DNA from: Gallionellaceae bacterium
GTDB taxonomy: Bacteria > Pseudomonadota > Gammaproteobacteria > Burkholderiales > Thiobacillaceae
Reading direction: 5' to 3'
Assembly: GCA_028714735.1 (NCBI GenBank)
Contig: JAQTLU010000017.1
Coordinates: forward strand, 1 to 64,000
DNA: 64,000 nucleotides
The notes under the pieces are model-generated. The model searched no databases and was not told where the DNA came from. It saw only the letters and a list, made by a program, of their open reading frames with translations. Every line of letters starts with the position of its first letter. Within the stretch, counting starts at the first letter, position 1. This document shows, one piece after another, positions 8,145 through 15,664 of this stretch. The translations under genes and the position numbers were made by a program.

Positions 8145-8906
8145 ATGCAAACACGGCCAACCGAAGAGGCCTATGCCGAGTTTCAGCAGGCCTACGACCT
8201 CTACAACGACACCCTGTTCGACGGGGAGTTGCCGCCCTGTCTCATCACCTTCCAGCGCCAGAAGAAGACTTTCGGCTACTTCTCCAGCATGCGTTTCGGC
8301 CGGCGCGACGGCCTCAAGTCGGACGAGATCGCGCTAAACCCTGAATACTTTGCGGTGGTGCCCATGGTCGAGGTCTTGCAGACCATGGCGCACGAGCAGA
8401 CCCACCTGTGGCAGTCGCATTTCGGCAAGCCCAGCCGGGCCTGTTATCACAACACCGAGTGGGCCGACAAAATGGAGGCCATCGGTCTGATGCCCTCCAG
8501 CACCAGTCGACCTGGTGGCAAGCGGGTCGGCCAGTACATGGGCGACTACGTGATCCCAGGCGGTCGCTTCGAGGTGGCTACGGCGGATCTGTTGGCTACC
8601 GGCTTCATGATCTCCTGGCTGGACCGCTATCCGGTTCAGCTTCCATCGAGCATGAGCGCGGTCGAGGTCTCGACCGCCACTGGCGCGGCCAGCTCCATGC
8701 AATCCCTGGCCTTGCCGCCGGCGGCCATGGTGGTGCCGACGTCGAACTCCCAGATCGCTTCGATCATCGAGAAACCGAGAGTCGACAACCGCAGCAACCG
8801 CAGCAAGTACACCTGCCCCTCCTGTGCCCTCAACGCCTGGGGGAAGCCGGGGCTCAGGATCGCCTGCGTGGACTGCGGTGTGGTGCTACAAGAGCGCAGC
8901 GAATAG
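8145..8906 (+). CDS. SprT-like zinc metalloprotease
   Basis: 253 aa. HEQTH at 83-87 is the HExxH zinc-protease motif, preceded by the SprT-typical AYDLYNDTLFDGELPPCLITF. A C-terminal zinc ribbon, CPSC...CVDC (~224-245), completes the usual SprT-like architecture, with a ~90-residue low-complexity linker. SPRTN/SprT relatives act on DNA-protein crosslinks; plasmid versions are largely uncharacterised. It heads a plus-strand run with the WGR fragment. The start ATG 8145 has no visible ribosome site but gives a normal N-terminus. Confidence 0.85.
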   Translation: MQTRPTEEAYAEFQQAYDLYNDTLFDGELPPCLITFQRQKKTFGYFSSMRFGRRDGLKSDEIALNPEYFAVVPMVEVLQTMAHEQTHLWQSHFGKPSRACYHNTEWADKMEAIGLMPSSTSRPGGKRVGQYMGDYVIPGGRFEVATADLLATGFMISWLDRYPVQLPSSMSAVEVSTATGAASSMQSLALPPAAMVVPTSNSQIASIIEKPRVDNRSNRSKYTCPSCALNAWGKPGLRIACVDCGVVLQERSE

Positions 8907-8915
8907 GAGTCAGAT

Positions 8916-9118
8916 ATGTTCCAGCGCTGGGAAAACGACACCCGCTACTACCTAATCCATGTCCAAGTCGACCTGTTCGGGGCGACCACCCTTCGGCGTG
9001 TCTGGGGCGGCCTCGGGACCGCCCGCGGGAGCCAGAAACTCGACCCGAAGAGGCGACCAGGCGCGTGGCCGAGTTGGCAGGCCGGCGCCGGCGCCGCGGT
9101 TATCGACAGGTGCAGTGA
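8916..9118 (+). pseudogene. WGR-domain protein, frameshifted
   Basis: The frame starting at ATG 8916 reads MFQRWENDTRYYLI, VDLFGATTLRRVWGGLGT, the core of a WGR domain (a DNA/nick-associated module). Near 9037 the expected continuation moves to another frame, where PEEATRRVAELAGRRRRRGY then ends in TGA at 9118. The repaired protein would be about 68 aa, normal for small plasmid WGR proteins. So there is a one-base-type frameshift, either real decay or a sequencing error. It follows the SprT-like gene by nine bases. Confidence 0.7.
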
Positions 9119-9129
9119 CGGAGGGAGTC

Positions 9130-9891
9130 ATGCCGACGTTCAAAGACACCATTACCGTGGACACCATCACAGTACCGGCTGAACAATGGGAACGCCTGAC
9201 CGAGATGTATTCAGGCATGGCAGCCGTAGACCAGGGCGACGACTGCTGCTCGAAAAAATCCAAGTGCGATTCCCCTGACCTGGTGAAGGTGAAGATCAGC
9301 AAACTGCGGGGCCAGGTCTACACCTCGTTCGGGATGATCCATGGTGGCCTCGAACACTCCTGCATTGATGCCTGGGTGCTATGCGCGGAATCGCAGTATT
9401 CCGGGCCGACTCATGTCATCTATCACGACAGCGCCGCCATCGATGCCGGCCGGCGTGATCGCGGCGATCATGAAGGCCTGCTGGTCACACATAAGGGCAC
9501 CCGATACGTCCTGACGCACCCAACCAGGATCCTGATGTCTCTGCCCTCCGCCGAGGCGATCGTAGGCCTGGAAGAAGCCCAGGCCTACGACAGGGCAGGA
9601 TCCTTCTTTGGCTGGCGGGCGCTCTGGTGCAAGGGGTCGAAACCGCGCTGGATGACCCTCGCGGGTTTTTCGGCCGCAACCTACACCAGCACAAGTGGCC
9701 CGCCCACGTCGCTCACGATGCTGTACTACCGCCTGGGCAAGCGGATCGCTGAGTTGCGCGTGAAGGACGTCAGTCGATTTGAGATAATCAGGCCGGTGCC
9801 GACGGTTTCTCCATTGCGGGCGGCCGTGGCCAGAGCGGTTCTGCTCCGATCACACCACATCAACCGACCTGGGAGGGTTACTGAACAATGA
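9130..9891 (+). CDS. Unknown soluble protein
   Basis: 253 aa from ATG 9130, preceded by GGAGGGA, which fixes this start although the frame is open further upstream. A CC-containing segment (DDCCSKKSKCD, ~38-48) might bind metal. No family is recognised. No signal peptide or membrane segment is seen. The stop overlaps the next start (ATGA), so it is coupled to the following membrane protein. Confidence 0.65.
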   Translation: MPTFKDTITVDTITVPAEQWERLTEMYSGMAAVDQGDDCCSKKSKCDSPDLVKVKISKLRGQVYTSFGMIHGGLEHSCIDAWVLCAESQYSGPTHVIYHDSAAIDAGRRDRGDHEGLLVTHKGTRYVLTHPTRILMSLPSAEAIVGLEEAQAYDRAGSFFGWRALWCKGSKPRWMTLAGFSAATYTSTSGPPTSLTMLYYRLGKRIAELRVKDVSRFEIIRPVPTVSPLRAAVARAVLLRSHHINRPGRVTEQ

Positions 9892-10286
9892 GGAATGACA
9901 ACAACAACCTATGGGGTGCGCTGTTCCTGCTCGGGATCGTCGTCTTCGTCGCCATCCTGATGGGATTAAAGACCTGGTTGGGTCTCAGCAGCGTCGACAC
10001 CAGTGCCCGGATTTTTCTGAACTTATTCCTGTTCGTCGCACTCACCGTTGTAAGTCGGATGTACGGTGGGGATATGCTCGGGCCTGGCCAAACTTGGCCT
10101 ATCCTCCTGGCGATATTCTCGATGTGCGGGTGGCCGGTTCTGGACGATTGGGCCGGCCAGTCGGTTCCTGCATTCCTGGGGGAGGCCTACGCGCCGTGGT
10201 GGGATGCCTGGTATACCAAATGGGGGGTGGCGGTAGGTTTCATCACCATCGGGTACGGGATCAAGAAGTGGCGGAGTGATGATTGA
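9888..10286 (+). CDS. Small inner-membrane protein, unknown
   Basis: 132 aa with about four hydrophobic segments: LFLLGIVVFVAILMGL, ARIFLNLFLFVALTVV, WPILLAIFSMCGWPVL and WGVAVGFITIGYGI. There is no known family. The ATG overlaps the upstream TGA. Its 3' end runs convergently into the duplicated helicase fragment (overlap 10261-10286), so its last residues may have been altered when that duplication formed. Confidence 0.65.
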   Translation: MRNDNNNLWGALFLLGIVVFVAILMGLKTWLGLSSVDTSARIFLNLFLFVALTVVSRMYGGDMLGPGQTWPILLAIFSMCGWPVLDDWAGQSVPAFLGEAYAPWWDAWYTKWGVAVGFITIGYGIKKWRSDD

Positions 10287-10595
10287 CGGCCGGCGCTGAA
10301 GCGTTTCGCATCACGGCGTTCATCATCGCCCGCTCGTCCTGACTGGCGTCGATCAGTTCGTTCTCGATGCCGGTCTTGGCCTCCAGGAGCCGGTTGAGGT
10401 CTTCGTCGATCGACTTCAGCACCAAGGGGATGATGACTGTGACCGGCCATTTCTGGCCGTTGCGCCAGGCGCGATCCTCGGCTTGGCGTTTCAACGCCGG
10501 CGTCCAGGGCAGCCCGGCGAACACGACCACGTTGGCGGCCGTGAGCGTGATCCCCACGCCGGCCGCGCCAGATGTACCGATGAAAACCCTTACCC
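10261..10595 (-). pseudogene. Helicase C-terminal fragment (duplicate copy)
   Basis: This encodes only the last part of a SNF2-type helicase: MGITLTAANVVVFAGLPWTP, QAEDRAWRNGQ (helicase motif VI region) and an Ile/Leu/Glu-rich tail. Positions 10316-10595 match 12619-12898 at 260 of 280 bases without gaps. The C-terminus beyond the repeat (10261-10315) differs from the other copy. With no motor domain 1 it cannot work as a helicase. Confidence 0.8.
10316..10595. repeat. Direct repeat copy 1 (helicase 3' end)
   Basis: 280-bp segment repeated at 12619-12898 in the same orientation with 20 mismatches and no indels. The spacing is exactly 2303 bp, and the intervening 2.0 kb holds four small genes. 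Confidence 0.9.
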
Positions 10596-10640
10596 GTGGT
10601 TGTAAGCCGGAACCCCAGAAATTTCCGTCAGTCGATCAAC

Positions 10641-10955
10641 TTAGTTTTCAATGGTGGCCGTGTTCCATATCCCCGCGCGGGCTGCTTGAAGCAGCATACC
10701 CAAGGTAAGTGGCACGGGATCTGAACGTTTCCGGCCAAAGAACCTCAGCCCTTCAGACGGGAAGTAGCGAGTAAAGTCAAAGTCGCCCGGCGCAATGGAG
10801 AACTCCTGGAAGAGCTTCGCCAACAGATCGTCGGCATCTTCCTCCGCCATACACAGATTCCGCCGTAGATCGGTGTCTTCTGACAATTCGGTGAGCAAGG
10901 GCGGCGGCACCTCGCGGCGGATGAATGCAAAAAGACGTTCGGGTTCGATTTTCAT
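10641..10955 (-). CDS. DUF1493 family protein
   Basis: 104 aa. LTELSEDTDLRRNLCMAEED, DDLLAKLF and FTRYFPSEG match the DUF1493 pattern (acyl-carrier-like helical bundle, function unknown). The ATG overlaps the stop of the upstream gene (ATGA), so it is translated with the hydrophobic protein encoded there. Such coupling is typical of effector/immunity or chaperone pairs, but nothing in the sequence proves that role. It lies inside the cassette bracketed by the helicase repeats. Confidence 0.75.
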   Translation of the reverse strand: MKIEPERLFAFIRREVPPPLLTELSEDTDLRRNLCMAEEDADDLLAKLFQEFSIAPGDFDFTRYFPSEGLRFFGRKRSDPVPLTLGMLLQAARAGIWNTATIEN

Positions 10956-11380
10956 GGCGCAAGCCTATCTTCTGGCGACACCATGGCATTGTAGGTCGTG
11001 ACCGTATTCCAGGTTATGCGTACAACATCATTTGCGACGATCAACCAGCCCACAACCGGGACACTGCGGCCTACAAACGCTCCCAGATTCTTGGTCAATG
11101 CAATGCGCAAGGTCTTGATGGATGCCCCGGTAAGCATGGGCAGACGCACCTTCAAATCGTAGTTCAGTATCCGTCGACTGACGATGGAGGCGACTGACGT
11201 GCCCTTGGTGGCACCAGCAACCTTGGCGCGGGTCGGGATGATAGGTTGGCCCGCAAGGATGGCAAAGACGGCGCCAACATCCTTTACACCGAGTTGTTCC
11301 ATCGTTTTATCGACCGCAATCCAGAAAAACAACTCTGAGCAGCTTAGGTTGGCCTGTTGATTGTAGTAATACGTCGCCAT
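10952..11380 (-). CDS. Small hydrophobic protein coupled to the DUF1493 gene
   Basis: 142 aa from ATG 11380, with GGAGA four bases upstream. The frame extends nine codons further but without a ribosome site. It contains LFFWIAVDKTMEQLGVKD, a Gly/Ala segment AVFAILAGQPIIPTRAKVAG and a C-terminal hydrophobic stretch GRSVPVVGWLIVANDVVRI. This is reminiscent of small membrane-active proteins that accompany DUF1493 genes. No enzymatic motif is seen. The last base pairs overlap the DUF1493 start. Confidence 0.6.
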   Translation of the reverse strand: MATYYYNQQANLSCSELFFWIAVDKTMEQLGVKDVGAVFAILAGQPIIPTRAKVAGATKGTSVASIVSRRILNYDLKVRLPMLTGASIKTLRIALTKNLGAFVGRSVPVVGWLIVANDVVRITWNTVTTYNAMVSPEDRLAP

Positions 11381-11876
11381 TGCATCTCCCAAAAGTGGTA
11401 ACGGCAATCAAGGATTCATGTCAGTTCATTTTGGATCGGTGGCCACTGCCTAGCCGTATGCACCAGCGCCAGCACCCAGACCAATTCGCTATCGATTTCA
11501 TACACACACGCTTCTACAACCGCGAAACCCTACTGGTGGCAATGGAGGATGATATAGGCAAGGCCTACGATGCGGTGATGGCCGCCAAGCTGGACAAGGC
11601 CAAGAAGGAAAGCCATTCGCCGCCAGCCATTATGAAAAGGTCAGCTTGCTGATAATGACGCCGACCGAGATAACCTAAGACATATGTCAATAAGCATATT
11701 GACCATGTGGGTAATCGGCGCATATTTTGCGGGCCTGTTTCGCTTGGTGGCGGTGGGTTGGCAAAAACTTTGAAAGGCCTGCTCTGCTGTTCGTCAACCA
11801 AGTGGTTGGGCGTTACTACATGCGCATTGTCTTGAGTTTCTATAACCGCAGAATCCTTAAAACATGGAGGTAAGCT
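11381..11876. other. Poorly coding 0.5-kb stretch with an inverted repeat
   Basis: The only frame of note is 11458-11652 plus strand (64 aa, starting MHQRQHPDQF, ending MKRSAC). It lacks a ribosome site and matches nothing I know, so it may be a remnant. At 11686-11703 there is an inverted repeat with arms GTCAATA/TATTGAC around AGCA in an AT-richer patch. It could be an operator or promoter element for the plus-strand genes starting at 11877. Confidence 0.35.
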
Positions 11877-12134
11877 ATGCCCAGCCACAAATTCGAGTAC
11901 GTGATATCCGGTGTTGAATTGGGTGATGAACAGAAGGCGGCGATTAGCGCTGCAATCGCAACCGCCGTTAGTGAAACCCTGGTCGGAGGTGTAGGCAATC
12001 TGTCGGCCCTTGTGAAGGGACGTGTGTGGGGTTCCATCGGCGGGGGCATCGGCCCGATCAATGGCGGACGATTGCTTTTTGCTCAAGACATCGCCCAGCT
12101 CGCCAAGCAGCTTGAAAAGACCGTCCGGGTCTGA
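11877..12134 (+). CDS. Small protein of unknown family (85 aa)
   Basis: ATG 11877 follows GGAGG by six bases, a strong site. The N-terminal half (FEYVISGVELGDEQKAAISA, then an Ala-rich helix) looks like a compact leader-like domain. The C-terminal half is Gly-rich (GGVGNLSALVKG, GSIGGGIGPINGG) before a short helix. This leader-plus-Gly-rich layout is seen in some exported or modified peptides, but no cleavage motif or modification enzyme is present. The next gene starts two bases after its stop. Confidence 0.6.
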   Translation: MPSHKFEYVISGVELGDEQKAAISAAIATAVSETLVGGVGNLSALVKGRVWGSIGGGIGPINGGRLLFAQDIAQLAKQLEKTVRV

Positions 12135-12136
12135 AC

Positions 12137-12559
12137 GTGACCAAGCCAGGCTCAGACTCCCCTGATCTGACCTGCCCGAATGCGCCGCCCGAAGTCGGGG
12201 CGGCGTTGTTCGGCATCGTTCAGGGCGATGGTAAGGTTGCCTATCTTTCTCCGAACATCCCAGTGTCGGATGGTCTTCTGGTGGCACTGGAAAACAAGAA
12301 TATACCGATTGAAAATCGCCTGCGTTTTTCAGGTCCGTGCATGGCCGAGCGGTGTATCCAATGGCAGACTGACAGATGTTCCTTAGCCGACAAGGTCGTG
12401 GCAGACCTTGGCGATAGCGGTACTGAACATTCCAAGTTACCGCATTGCGGCATCCGTGCCACCTGCCGATGGTTCGCTCAGCACAAACAAGTTGCGTGTG
12501 GCGGTTGCCCTACCGTCATTCGCAAGCCGGAAGAGCTTTATCAAAGCGACTCGGCCTGA
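12137..12559 (+). CDS. Eight-cysteine protein, probable metal or Fe-S binder
   Basis: 140 aa from GTG 12137. Cysteines are at 13, 68, 73, 81, 104, 110, 121 and 124, with the C-terminal motif CGIRATCRWF then ACGGCP (CX5CX10CX2C). The regular spacing suggests a Zn or Fe-S site. No catalytic motif or known family is assigned. It is tightly linked to the 85-aa gene, and both sit in the cassette between the helicase repeats, so they may act together. Confidence 0.6.
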   Translation: MTKPGSDSPDLTCPNAPPEVGAALFGIVQGDGKVAYLSPNIPVSDGLLVALENKNIPIENRLRFSGPCMAERCIQWQTDRCSLADKVVADLGDSGTEHSKLPHCGIRATCRWFAQHKQVACGGCPTVIRKPEELYQSDSA

Positions 12560-12596
12560 TTTGAGTCCGTATTCGCCACCCGGCAGGGTGTGCGGC

Positions 12597-13845
12597 TTAC
12601 CTGACGCGCGCCCAAACCGCGTTCATCATCGCCCGTTCATCCTGGCTGGCGTCGATCAGTTCATTCTCGATGCTGGTCTTGGCCTCCAGGAGCCGGTAGA
12701 GGTCTTCATCAATCGACTTCGGCACCAGGGGGATGATGACTGTGACCGGCCGCATCTGGCCGTTGCGCCAGGCGCGATCCTCGGCCTGGCGTTTCAACGC
12801 CGGCGTCCAGGGCAGCCCGGCGAACATGACCACGTTGGCGGCCGTGAGCGTGATCCCTACGCCGGCCGCGCCGGAGGTGCCGATGAAGACCCTTACCCCG
12901 GCCTCAGTCTGGAAGCGGTCGACTGCGGCCTGGCGCTTGCCTGAGCTATCCCCGCCGGTGATCGAGACGCATCCGATCCCCTCGTCCGTCAGGGTGGCCA
13001 CCAGTTCGTCGACGGTGGCCACGTATTCGCAGAAGACCAATACCTTGTCGTCCTGGTCCAGATTCCGTATACGCTCCAGGATGTAGTCGATCTTGAGTGA
13101 TTCCAGGCACTGCCTCAGCGCCGTGATCTTGGGCAACGCCGGCATGCTGGGGTCGGCCAGGATGCCGCGATAACGTTCCATGCCATGAGGGGGTTCGCAA
13201 TACACCACCTCGTGGGTCTTCCCAGGGAGATTCTTGAGCACGTCCTTCTTCCGCCTGAGCATCCAGGAAGCCACCTGCTCGCCGAGGCGCTTACGGGCCT
13301 CCTGGGAGCCCGTGTAGAGGTTCGTGAAGTCGGGCAAGGGGAGTAGACCCACCGGATGGCCTGAGATCCGCAGGAGGGTATGTATCTCGCCCTCGCGGTT
13401 GAGGACCGGGGTACCGGCCGATCAATGCGCTGGGAGAGCAGGAAGGCGTTGCGGGTGCGGTTGACGTCATGCTCTTTGAGATAGTCGCCTCGTCGACCAG
13501 AGCCACCAGTTGGCCGGGCAGGACGGCCAGGACGGCCAGGATCTCGCGCTCCCAGTTGATCCGGAGACTGGCCGGGCAGACGATCAATACCTTGCCCTCG
13601 CCGGCCGCCAAGTGCGAGGCCACCACCGCCTGGCGGCTTTTGCCGAGGCCCATGTCGTCGCCAGGGCGCGAACGTAGCGCCCAGGAGATGGCGGACGCCG
13701 TCGACCCGGAAATCGTACAGTCCGTACTGTTCGGCCGACCTAGCCAAGATGTTCTCGTCGACCTGCGGGCGGGCCAACCCGCCACCGCCGTGGTGATGAA
13801 GCCGCTGCCGGTTTCGATTTCTTCCAGGCGGCCGGCCGATACCAT
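12597..13845 (-). pseudogene. SNF2-type helicase, multiply frameshifted
   Basis: Read across frames, the pieces give DDMGLGKSRQAVVAS (motif I), VLIVCPASLRINWE, VDEA with a one-base loss at the DEAH box, NRTRNAFLLSQRI, GTPVLNREGEIHTLLRISG, then an intact C-terminal lobe (12597-13352) with LVFCEYVATVDEL, FIGTSGAAGVGITLTAANVV and QAEDRAWRNGQ. At least four frame changes separate these, and the N-terminus is short. This was a small SMARCAL1/HepA-like ATP-dependent DNA translocase and is now inactive unless the indels are sequencing errors. Its 3' end is the source or copy of the repeat at 10316-10595. Confidence 0.8.
12619..12898. repeat. Direct repeat copy 2 (helicase 3' end)
   Basis: The partner of the repeat at 10316-10595. 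It lies in the C-terminal lobe of the frameshifted helicase. Confidence 0.9.
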
Positions 13846-13967
13846 GGAGAAGGCACCGCTGACCGCGATCCCGACTAGTAAAACTTGCTTTATCTAAGAA
13901 TCGTGAGCAGGCTTGCCTAGCATCGACGCGTTGAGGGGCTCGCCTTCCCCCGCTTTATTTGAATGGC

Positions 13968-13979
13968 ATCACATGTGAT
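13968..13979. promoter_or_regulatory. 12-bp palindrome at the end of the caspase operon
   Basis: ATCACATGTGAT is a perfect palindrome touching the stop codon of the last gene of the operon. It is too short for a good terminator and shares only the ACATGT core with the conjugation-region operators. Its role is unclear. Confidence 0.25.
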
Positions 13980-15664
13980 CATTTCTTTCGTGTTGTGCCG
14001 TGCCGCGGTTGGGTGGACAACAACTTATGGGCAGTCTGCACGAGACTTGCTTCGGGGATACCCAAATTGCGTACCAGCCAAGCCCCCCGTTCGTCCGGCG
14101 GCACCTTGGCCGAGGCTTGTAGTTCCCGGACTAGGGCAAACTGGGTTGGGGTTAGTTTGTCCGCCAGATCCATTTCACTCATGGAATGCAGATCGAAGCG
14201 TTGTGCGATCTCATTGAATAGGCTCTGCAGCGAATGGCCGTCCGCTCTGGTCTTGGTAGGCTGATTACCGAGTTCTGGCGCGATGGCCTTTACTAGCCCC
14301 CCCAATCGTCGCTCGCCTCCATCGCCAAGGCGTACCGACATGAAATCCACAGCCTTGTTGACGATGGCTCTTACATTCCCTGTTAATTGCGGTACCTGGA
14401 TTGCCTCTGTTGCTGGAGGATATGATTTGAATGCCCTGGCCACTTCTGCACTTCGTCGCCAGACGAGCCATGGGCCTTCACTGTAGTAATTACCGCCTAT
14501 CGCCGACGAAGGTGAATCGGCGGGAATCAGCCCCCTTGCGTCGATGCTGGATTGAATCAGGCGTTTCCAGTTTTCCAACAGCATGGGGGGAAGCGGGAAC
14601 GCTTGCTGAGAGTCGTTATCCGGTCTGACCTGGATCCCTACTGCCAAGCGTAGGGCTGCCACGTCGGGGTGATCTGGTAGCAGAGCAGATAGGTTTCCCA
14701 CCACTTCCTGTAGGAAACCGCCTGACTTTCCCGAGCGCAACATCAGGGTGGCGCCGAAGAGGCCCAGCATGGGGTTGTCAAATTTGGCCCAGAGCATGTC
14801 GCGCAGATCTTCAGCGCGCACCGTCTCCCGGTTCTGGGCCAGCCCCTGGCGTGCCAGTTCCGTCAAGCGCCACTGGGGGTGGGACGGATCAACGGAGTTG
14901 CCAGGTCGCACCATCAGGACTGCGGCGCTATTGAGATCAACGCGGCGGGCCGTGCGTGTGCGGGGCGGCTCAGCAAGGTTCTTCTGGTTGCTGTAGCACG
15001 TGCGCTTCGATGAACTGGATGAGAGAAATATTTGGGTTTGCCAGCCAGCACTGGCATGTACCGCCATTTCGTGTATTCCCCACAGACCGGTATCCACACG
15101 CAGAAGATAGGTGCCCGGATTCACTTCCAGGTGGGCTGTGGCGACGCCCGGGTCCTCGTCACGGTAGGGGGCTTCGGAAAAATCCAGTCCCAAGGCCGGG
15201 ACGGTGTCGTCTGTGCTGTGCAGGGAGAGGCCATTCCAGGGGCGATGGGAAGTCGCCTTGCCGAGAAGCTTTTCAGGGTCCCGCGCGAGCACGAATAGGA
15301 ATGCACCGGAGCCGATACGCATATCCGGGGGCAGGGAGGCCCGCGGCCATGCTCGCTGTTGGTACTCGTGGCTGGTGCGGGTGTTGACCAAAGGCATGGC
15401 ACTGGCGAACTGCAGGGGCGGCCCCTGCACCAATACTTCGCGCTGACCGGGCGGGAGTTCGGTGGGGACCTCGATGAGGTGATCCTGCATGGTTCCGCCT
15501 GAGCGGAAACGAATCTTGTATAGGCCAGACACCACTTCCGTGTGCATCTCACCGATTGCCGTATTGATACGGTTCAGTCGATCGTCCACCAGAAAGATTT
15601 CCGTGCCCAGGTCGGCGGCCCTAATGTGCAGCGGGATGCGAGGAATTTGATCAGAGTGTGACAT
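13979..15664 (-). CDS. Unknown 561-aa protein, last gene of the caspase operon
   Basis: The start is ATG 15664 (MSHSDQIPRIPLHIRAADLG), 14 bases inside the caspase gene; an in-frame extension to 15757 lies wholly in that gene and is unlikely. The N-terminal ~230 residues look beta-rich (TEIFLVDDRLNRI, LYKIRFRSGG, GTYLLRVDTGLWG), perhaps two beta-sandwich or PEGA-like modules. The rest is helical (ELARQGLAQNRE, MLWAKFDNPMLGLFGATLML). No catalytic motif is seen. It resembles accessory proteins that could sense or anchor, with the caspase and hydrolase as enzymes; that is inference from position. Confidence 0.7.
   Translation of the reverse strand: MSHSDQIPRIPLHIRAADLGTEIFLVDDRLNRINTAIGEMHTEVVSGLYKIRFRSGGTMQDHLIEVPTELPPGQREVLVQGPPLQFASAMPLVNTRTSHEYQQRAWPRASLPPDMRIGSGAFLFVLARDPEKLLGKATSHRPWNGLSLHSTDDTVPALGLDFSEAPYRDEDPGVATAHLEVNPGTYLLRVDTGLWGIHEMAVHASAGWQTQIFLSSSSSKRTCYSNQKNLAEPPRTRTARRVDLNSAAVLMVRPGNSVDPSHPQWRLTELARQGLAQNRETVRAEDLRDMLWAKFDNPMLGLFGATLMLRSGKSGGFLQEVVGNLSALLPDHPDVAALRLAVGIQVRPDNDSQQAFPLPPMLLENWKRLIQSSIDARGLIPADSPSSAIGGNYYSEGPWLVWRRSAEVARAFKSYPPATEAIQVPQLTGNVRAIVNKAVDFMSVRLGDGGERRLGGLVKAIAPELGNQPTKTRADGHSLQSLFNEIAQRFDLHSMSEMDLADKLTPTQFALVRELQASAKVPPDERGAWLVRNLGIPEASLVQTAHKLLSTQPRHGTTRKK

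Noticed and set aside
11458..11652. 64-codon plus-strand frame in the helicase-flanked cassette
   Set aside because: No ribosome site or family match; kept only as a possible remnant.
12408..12944. 178-codon plus-strand frame spanning the Cys-rich gene end and helicase fragment
   Set aside because: It crosses two independently supported coding regions in a different frame and reads as low-complexity.
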